NCBI RefSeq assembly: GCF_030272615.1
Contig: NC_081414.1
Span: 54,397,636-54,461,635, forward strand
DNA length: 64,000 nucleotides
From: Cryptomeria japonica
Lineage: Eukaryota; Streptophyta; Pinopsida; Cupressales; Cupressaceae
Direction: 5' to 3'
The position numbers were made by a program, and so were the translations under genes. The notes beneath the pieces are model-generated. The model saw only the letters and a program-made list of their open reading frames with translations. It was not told the DNA's origin and ran no database searches. This document shows positions 57,311 through 64,000 of this stretch, one piece after another; position 1 is the first letter of the stretch; each line of letters opens with the position of its first letter.

Positions 57311-60309
57311 CACAAGTTTGTTATATTAGAAGATTGTGATGGAGGCTATGTTAGATTTGGTAATGATACACCATGTCCGGTAAGAGGTAAAGGATCTATA
57401 ACACTTCTTGATAATGCAAGATGCAATGATGTTTATTGGGTTGAAGGTTTGAAATACAATTTGTTGAGTGTAACATAGCTAAACAACACAGGTTACCGAA
57501 TAGAATTTCATAAGGGAATTGTCAAAGTTCATGACAAGAATGGAAAGTTAGCTACTACCGGGACACAAAGAAAAGGTAACACATTTCACCTTGACTCAGC
57601 TCAGAATAAGTGTTTGCATGCAAAGTTAGATGATACCTGGTTATGGCATAAAAGGTTTTGTCATGTAAATTTTGATAATCTGATCAAAATAAGTAAGAAG
57701 CACCGAGAAAGAGGTCTACCGAGTCTTGAAAAACTTGAGAATGCTATGTGTCGAGGATGCCAGATGGGTAAAATGACAAGATCAAGCTTTACAAGTAAGT
57801 CTTACACTTCTAAGGGAATTTTAGATCTAGTGCACACTGATCTTTATGGTCCTATGAAAGTTCAAAGTTATTATGGTGATAAATATTTCATATTATTTGT
57901 GGATGACTATTCAAGGATGATGTCAGTAATGTTTTTAAAAGAAAAATCAGAAGCTTTTCAAATGTTTAAATGGTATAAGGCAAGAGTTGAAAATGAAATA
58001 GGAAGACAACTGAAATGTCTTAGATCAGATAAAGGAGGAGAGTTCACATCTGATGAGTTCAACTTATTTTGCAATGATCATGGTATTAAAAGACAAGTCT
58101 CTGCACCGAGAACTCCACAATAGAATGGAATAGCTAAAAGAAGAAATAGATCTATTGTGGATTGTGCTAGAATACTGATGATTGAAATGAAGGTGCCACA
58201 AACATTTTGGAGAGAAGCAATAAGCACAGCAGTTTACACCTTGAACTAAGTTCAATTGAAAAAAGGTAGTTTGAAGACACCATATGAAATTTGGTATGAT
58301 AAGAAACCTAATGTAAGTTATTTTAAAACCTTTGGAAGTAGATTCTATGTTCATAAAGATGATAGAAATGGCAAATTTGATCAGAAAAAGAGAAAAAGGA
58401 ACATTTCTAGGTTATTCTTCTAGAAGCAAAGCATTTAAATGTCTGATCAAATCATCTAACAAAATAGTAGAAAGTGCAAATGTGAAAATTGATGAATTTG
58501 CAGAAAGAAATGATGAAGGAAATTCCAAGGAACCAGAAGACTATGATGAATTTGTCTATGTTCAACCGAGAAGTCTTACCGAGAAGACTGTTGAAGAAAA
58601 TGAAGAGAATATCCAATTACTGAGTGATGAAGAAGATCATACAGAGCCTATCGAGCCTATATTAGCCAAGTATGTCAGAAGATATCATGCACCAAGTCAG
58701 ATTATGGAGATAAGGATGATCTAGTGATGACAAGGAACAAACTGAGACAGAACTCATGTCTGATATCTGAATTTGAACCGAGAATAGTGAAAGAGGCATT
58801 TAACAATGAAGATTGGATAAATGCTATGACAGAAGAGATTGATCAAATCAAGAAGAATGACACATGGACACTAGTCCCAAGACCAAAGGACAAAAATATA
58901 ATCGGTACAAAGTGGATTTTTAGAAACAAGCTAAATGAAAAAGGAGAGGTCATTCGAAACAAAGTAAGACTAGTTAGCAAAGGTTATGCTCGAGAATAAG
59001 GAATTGATTATGGTGAAACTTTTGCACCTGTTGCTAGACTTGAAGGAGTAAGAACATTGTTGGCCTATGCTGCTTTCAAAAATTTCAAGGTATATCAAAT
59101 GGATGTTAAATCTGCATTTCTGAATGGAATATTAGAAGAAGAAGTTTTTATTGAACAACCTGAAGGATTTGTTGAAGACAATAATAAAGATCAGGTATGT
59201 AAATTGAAAAAAGCTTTATATTGTTTGAAACAAGCACCTAGAGCATGGTATGAAAGATTGCACTCTTATTTGATTAAGATTGGTTTTATAAGGACAAGTG
59301 AGAACAACAATATGTATATGAAGAATGATGAAAGTGGAATACTGATCTCAGCCATATTTGTTGATGATATTATATTTTGTGGCAATGACCCTTTATGCAA
59401 AAACTTTGGAAATGAAATGAGCAAAGAATTTAGATGTCATTAATCGGTGAGATAAAGTATTTTATAGGTTTACAGATACTGCAAATGAAAAATGAGATTT
59501 TCATTACTCAATCCAAGTACATAAAGGAAATCTTGAAGAGATTTGGAATGGAGGATTCAAAACCAGTAAGTACTCCTATGACTACCAACTATAAATTGTC
59601 AAAGAATGATGAATCTGCATCTGTTGATGAGACACTTTACAGATCCATGATTGGAAAGCTACAATATGTTGTTCACAGCAGACCAGATATAGCACATGAA
59701 GTAGGTATAGTTGCAAGATTCTCTGCAAATCCTAAGGAAACACACATGACAACAATCAAAAGAATTTTTAGATACTTGAAAGGCACTAAGGATTATGGCT
59801 TAGTATATTAGTAAGGAAATTATTTTGATTTAAAAGTTTATACTGATGCTGATTGGGAAGGCAACATTGATGATAGAAAAAGAACAAGTAGAGGAGCTTT
59901 CTTTTTAGGAGAAAGACTAGTGAGTTGGCTTAGCAAGAAACAAGGATGTGTTTCACAGTCAACAACAGAAGCTGAATATGTCACTGTAGCATTGAATTGT
60001 ACCAACATTGCATGGATCAAACAACTGTTGGAAGGTATAAATGAGAAAGTTACTAAGCTAGTAACTATATTCTGTGACAATACTAGTGCCATTAATATTT
60101 CAAAGAATCCTATTATGCACTCTAAGACAAAAAACATCTCCATGAAATATCATTATCTTAGAGAAGAAGCTCAAGAGAAGAAAGTGGTTTTGGAGTATGT
60201 TAGCACAAAGGAACAAATAGAAGATATCTTCACCAAGCCACTACCAAGGGACACTTTTGAATATCTCAAAAGCAAGTTAGGGGTCCTACCCCTATCTTCT
60301 ACTCATTGA
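57311..60309 (+). pseudogene. Element B pol: integrase, reverse transcriptase, RNase H
   Basis: After the frameshift, the protease end leads to gag-pre-integrase (WLWHKRFCHVNF, then CRGCQMGKM; about 57640-57780) and the integrase core with HTDLYGP, VDDYSRMMSV and SDKGGEF (57830-58045). RT runs from [18 protein letters not shown] (about 58789) through [13 protein letters not shown] and FVDD (59357-59368). RNase H has VYTDADWEGNIDDRKRTS, QSTTEAEYVTVALNC and CDNTSAINISKN, ending LPLSSTH at 60309. Frameshifts near 58390, 58710 and 59430; stops at about 57475, 58121, 58246, 58722, 58997 and 59809. The RT box reads FVDD rather than YVDD, as in element C, so that is a family trait and not damage. 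Confidence 0.92.
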
Positions 60310-60719
60310 CTGAGTTCGGTGAAAGCATCAATCCAATGACTCTATTGAATATCTTTTGGGAGTTGATGTTGATTTATACACTTTAGGATGTTTTCTAAAG
60401 GTGTACAGGAAATAATATAGGAAACAATATAGGGAATAGGAATTGAAGACAAAATGCTCTGACTGAGACACAGTTGCTACACAATAGTAGGAAATCACTT
60501 TTGGCATTGTTGTCAAAGGGGGAGAAGACTACTATAAAGGGGAGAAGACTGAGAGAAGACTAGAGACTGGAAAGAAAACTGAAGAAATAGGAGAAGTCTA
60601 ATGTATGGGGGAGAAATTCTTATGACTGCAAGAGAGCATTTCAGCATTTCTAATCACAGCAATCCAAATCTTTTAAGGTCAAATCAATTGGCTTTGCCAT
60701 CAATGCCAAAGGGGGAGAT
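60310..60719 (+). other. Element B 3' spacer with doubled polypurine tract
   Basis: CAAAGGGGGAGAAGA at about 60514 and CCAAAGGGGGAGAT at 60706-60719; the latter adjoins the LTR and is the expected plus-strand primer. AGAAGACT-type repeats (60523-60600) lie between them. Both tracts are preceded by a GGCATTGTTGTC / GCCATCAATGCC context. Confidence 0.75.
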
Positions 60720-62380
60720 TGTTGGAAATATTGCATTATAACAAACAATGAAAGATTGTTGGCATTTCATAAGGATATTGAGAAGGTTGTTGATGATTAT
60801 GGATATAACTGATTAAGGATGTTTTACTATCTTGATATTATTATTTTGTCATTAATGTCAAGAAATTGATTTTATAATTCAGTATGATGTTGCCATATCT
60901 TGAGAAGTATGATATGAAGATTATAAAGATGTCTATAAAAGACATAGGAAAGAATATGATGAATAAGGGGATGAATAAGGTATTCAATGGGCAACTAGTA
61001 CCGAGTCAGACAATGATGAGATCATGATGTTTTAGATTGTTTTAACATCATATATATGTTGTAAAATGTAAAGGTTAATACTATACTATGTTATCAAGCA
61101 AAGAACCTAGTCGGTAAACACTAAGGAACCTAGTCGGTAAACCCTAAGGTTATTGCTATCGATTAATGAAGGCGAAATGTCTACTGAGTGAAGTTTAGTA
61201 TTCACTGAGTTGTTACCCAGTTGTAACCGAGCTATAACAGAATGCATTAAATGGTTACATGCGATATTTAATGAAGGAAGCTGATGAGCTGGAACTGATT
61301 AAATGATTGGTGAGCCGTGAATGAAGTTTGTTAATGAATCTAAGGCAATGGAAATTCGGCATGAAGATCTATAGCTCAAATTGAACCGCAATACCCTGGT
61401 ACTGATTAAATGATTGGTGAGCCATGAATGAAGTTTGTTAATGAATCTAAGGAAATGGAAAGTTGGCATGAAGATCTACATCTCAGATTGAACTGCAATA
61501 CCCTGGTACAAGTTCCAAGACTAATATGCAAGTTCCAAGGTGGGGTAAAACATTTTCAGATCAAAAAATGCATTGAACCTAGACAAGATCAAAGATCTAA
61601 TGGCTATGATTGATCATGGGAAATGTGATCAAGGAGTTTAAGTGGTTACCTAATTGTTTATAAATAGGAAACTGTTGATAAACAATGTATGTGGGCAAGT
61701 GTATGCATAGGGATGCTACATAGTGATTACTGAGCACAGAAGCTTGAAGACCTGTTTGAATAACAGAGTATAGAAGCCCAGTAGATAGACAAGATTAGTT
61801 CTATGTCTAGATTGTATTGAACAAATAGGAATCTACTTTAGCATTTTAGATGTGAAGTTGCAGATAGATTTTTATTACTGTTATTTTGTGAAAGTGACAA
61901 AAAATCTCTTAACCGAGCGGACTTAACATTCTTATTTGTAAAACCCTCTAGCAAGGTGACATTCTGATTGAGTGTTTGAAATCCTTTAACAAGGTCACTT
62001 CTAACAAGGTGAAGATCCTAACAGATCTGAGGGAAATCCCTTAACCGGGTCACATCTAGCAATGTGTTTGTAATCTTTAACAGGATTTTCTTTTAACTTA
62101 GCATACTCTAGAAAAGTATATTTCTTAGTGGGTCTGAAATCCCACAGCGGTTTTTCCCTATTTGGGTTTCCATGTTAAATCTGGTGTTATGAGGTTTATG
62201 ATGTTTATATTCTTTTGAGTTTGCATGTTTAACAATTTTGTTTATATTATTGAAATATATGTTACCGAGGTTGAATCTAATGTTTTTATGGATGATTAAG
62301 TTTGTATGATTCACCCCCCCCCCCCACTCTCATCTTGTTGGCTATTGGATCTGTACTTATATTAAGTATTAGAACTATCG
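60720..62380 (+). repeat. 3' LTR of element B
   Basis: 1661 bp, TGTTGGAAATATTGC...AACTATCG (terminal CA lost). It is 135 bp longer than the 5' copy, mainly through a 107 bp tandem duplication at 61294-61507 and a long C run (CACCCCCCCCCCCCCAC near 62313). Confidence 0.92.
61294..61507. repeat. 107 bp tandem duplication inside the 3' LTR of B
   Basis: ACTGATTAAATGATTGGTGA starts at 61294 and again at 61401, and both units end in GCAATACCCTGGT. The 5' LTR has a single unit (about 55090-55190). The units differ at about ten positions, so the duplication is not recent. Confidence 0.9.
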
Positions 62381-62385
62381 GGTTG

Positions 62386-64000
62386 TTCAATGTAAACTTC
62401 TTCTTCTACCATTCAAAAATGTAGATTTAACATCCATTTGATATACCTTGAAATTTTTGAAAGCAGCATATGCCAACAATGTTCTTACTCCCTCAAGTCT
62501 AGCCACAGGTGCAAATGTCTTACCATTACATATTCCTTCTTCTTGAGTATAACCTTTGCAAACTAGTCTTGCTTTGTTTTGAATAACGTCACCTTTTTCA
62601 TTTAACTTGTTTCTAAAAATCCACTTAGTACCGATTACATTTTTGTCCTTTGGTCTGGGGATCAGTGTCCATGTATCATTCTTCTTGATTTGATCAATCT
62701 CTTCTGTCATAGCATTTACCTAATCTTCACTATTAAATGCCTCTTTTACTATTCTTGGTTCAAATTCAGAAATTAGACACGTGTTCGGTCTCAGTTTGTT
62801 CCTTGTCATCACTAGATCATCCTTATCTCCTATGATCTGACTTGATGCATGATGTCTTCTAACATATTTTGCTAATATAGGCTCAGTAGGTTTTGAATGT
62901 TCTTCTTCATCACTCTATAACTAGACATTATCTTCATTTGCTTCAACACCTTTCTCGGTAGGAGTTCTCGGTTGAACATAAATGAATTCTTCATAATCTT
63001 TTGGTTCTTTGGAATTTCCTTCATCATTTCTTTCTGCAAATTCATCAATTTTCACATTTGCACTTTCCACTATTTTGTTAGATGATTTGATCAGACATTT
63101 AAATGCTTTACTTCTAGAAGAATAACCAAGAAATGTTCCTTCTTCACTTTTCTGATCAAATTTTCCATTTCTATCATCTTTGTGAACATAGCATCTACTT
63201 CCAAAGATTTTAAAATAACTTACATTAGGTTTCTTGTCATACCAAATCTCATATGGTGTCTTCATAGTTCCTTTCTTCAGTTGTACTCGATTCAGGGTGT
63301 AAATTGTAGTGTTGATTGCTTCTGTCCAAAATGATTGAGGTACCCTCTTTTCTATCATCAGGGTTCTTGCACAATCCATAATTGATCTATTTCTTCTCTC
63401 GGCTATCCCATTTTGCTAAGGTGTTCTCGGTGCAGATACTTGCCTCTTTATACCATGATCATTGCAGAATAAGTTAAATTCATCAGAAGTGAATTCTCCT
63501 CCTCTATCAGATCTAAGACATTTCAGTTGTCTTCCTATTTCATTTTCAACTACTGCCTTGTACCATTTAAACATTTGAAAAGCTTCTAATTTTTCTTTTA
63601 AAAACATGACTGACATCATCCTTGAGTAATCATCCACAAATAATATGAAATATTTACCACCATAATAACTTTGAACTTTTATAGGACCACAAAGATCAGT
63701 GTGTACTAGATCTAAAATTCCTTTAGAAGTGTAGGACTTACTTGTAAAGCTTGATCTTGTCATCTTACCCATCTGGCATCCTTGGCACATAACATTCTCA
63801 GGTTTTTCAAAACTCGGTAGACCTCTTACTCGGTGCTTCTTACTTATTTTGATCAGATTATAAAAATTTACATGACAAAACCTTTTATGCCATAACCAGG
63901 TATCATCTATCTTTGCATACAAACACTTGTTCCGTGTTGAGTCAAGATGAAATGTATTACCTTTTGTTTGTGTCCTGGTAGTAGCTAACTTTCCATGCTT
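62386..64000 (-). pseudogene. Element C pol, upstream half: integrase and RT start
   Basis: Minus strand, entering from beyond 64000 at the protease/integrase boundary (GKLATTRTQTKGNTFHLDST). Gag-pre-integrase WLWHKRFCHVNF and CQGCQMGKM, then the integrase core HTDLCGP, VDDYSRMMSV, SDRGGEF (63922-63416). A stop at 63414 is followed by the rest of integrase (NRSIMDCARTLMIEKRVPQ, 63379-62921), two stops near 62920, a stop near 62725, and RT from [20 protein letters not shown] (62710) to [13 protein letters not shown], with a shift just before the junction with B at 62386. The reading then continues at 54536. Confidence 0.92.

Larger units (their letters stand above)
54537..62380 (+). mobile_element. 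Element B: full-length copia retrotransposon nested in element C
   Basis: 7.8 kb with LTRs of 1526 and 1661 bp, a primer site, gag-pol in one polyprotein arrangement, doubled polypurine tracts and a target duplication inside the RT of element C. Orientation is opposite to C. The coding part has four frameshifts and about eight stops. Confidence 0.95.
51410..64000 (-). mobile_element. Element C: minus-strand copia element, split by element B and cut by the window end
   Basis: Read on the minus strand from 64000, integrase, RT start (down to 62386), then after a gap (62385-54532, element B) the rest of RT, RNase H, the 3' spacer, a polypurine tract (ATCTCCCCCTTTGGC as seen on the plus strand, 52926-52940) and the 3' LTR (51410-52925). 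Protein and LTR sequences are very close to element B, so both are one family. The 5' LTR, gag and protease lie beyond 64000. Confidence 0.9.

Overview
The window looks like intergenic DNA from the nuclear genome of a land plant. Ty1/copia elements carry tRNA-iMet-type primer binding sites, a CACTA transposase gene has plant-type GT/AG introns, and there is a plant-type PLS pentatricopeptide-repeat pseudogene plus an intronless copy of the splicing factor CWC22. The DNA is AT-rich. Almost every retroelement is old and broken in place by scattered stops and frameshifts, and elements are nested. That slow-turnover pattern suggests a large gymnosperm-like genome, but this is inference and no marker in the window proves it. 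I found no intact host gene, tRNA, rRNA or CRISPR array.

Layout. 1-2254: unassigned DNA and a minus-strand Ty3/gypsy protease remnant. 2255-12264: a non-autonomous LTR element with about 2.9 kb LTRs, each holding a roughly 1 kb degenerate minisatellite; it has no pol but a gag-like stretch and a long unknown reading frame. 12697-13640: minus-strand PPR pseudogene. 15150-17060: CWC22/nucampholin pseudogene with in-frame stops and no frameshift. 17175-25145: element A, an LTR retrotransposon with a copia-type primer site and near-perfect target duplication; it has a coiled-coil gag with five zinc knuckles and an unknown frame of about 1100 codons in place of pol. 25380 to about 34900: CACTA-type transposon relic with a multi-exon TNP2-like transposase ending in a huge GAT repeat, followed by a second multi-exon gene that joins a SET-domain module to a TNP1-like C-terminus. 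35177-42240: small tandem repeats, a solo LTR with target duplication, and a 2.07 kb LTR with a polypurine tract before it and a primer site after it. 44391-50381: element D, a complete but dead copia element with 451 bp LTRs and a perfect CAAAT duplication; its gag carries a 115 bp copy of its own R-U5-primer-site segment. 50655-51109: a 455 bp foldback. 51410-64000: minus-strand copia element C, split inside its reverse transcriptase by plus-strand element B (54537-62380) of the same family.

How the parts relate. The solo LTR, B and C belong to one copia family. Element A shares LTR motifs with it and may have been mobilised by it in trans. The features most worth follow-up are the SET-domain gene in the CACTA relic, the novel large ORF and five-knuckle gag of element A, and the strong-stop insertion in element D.
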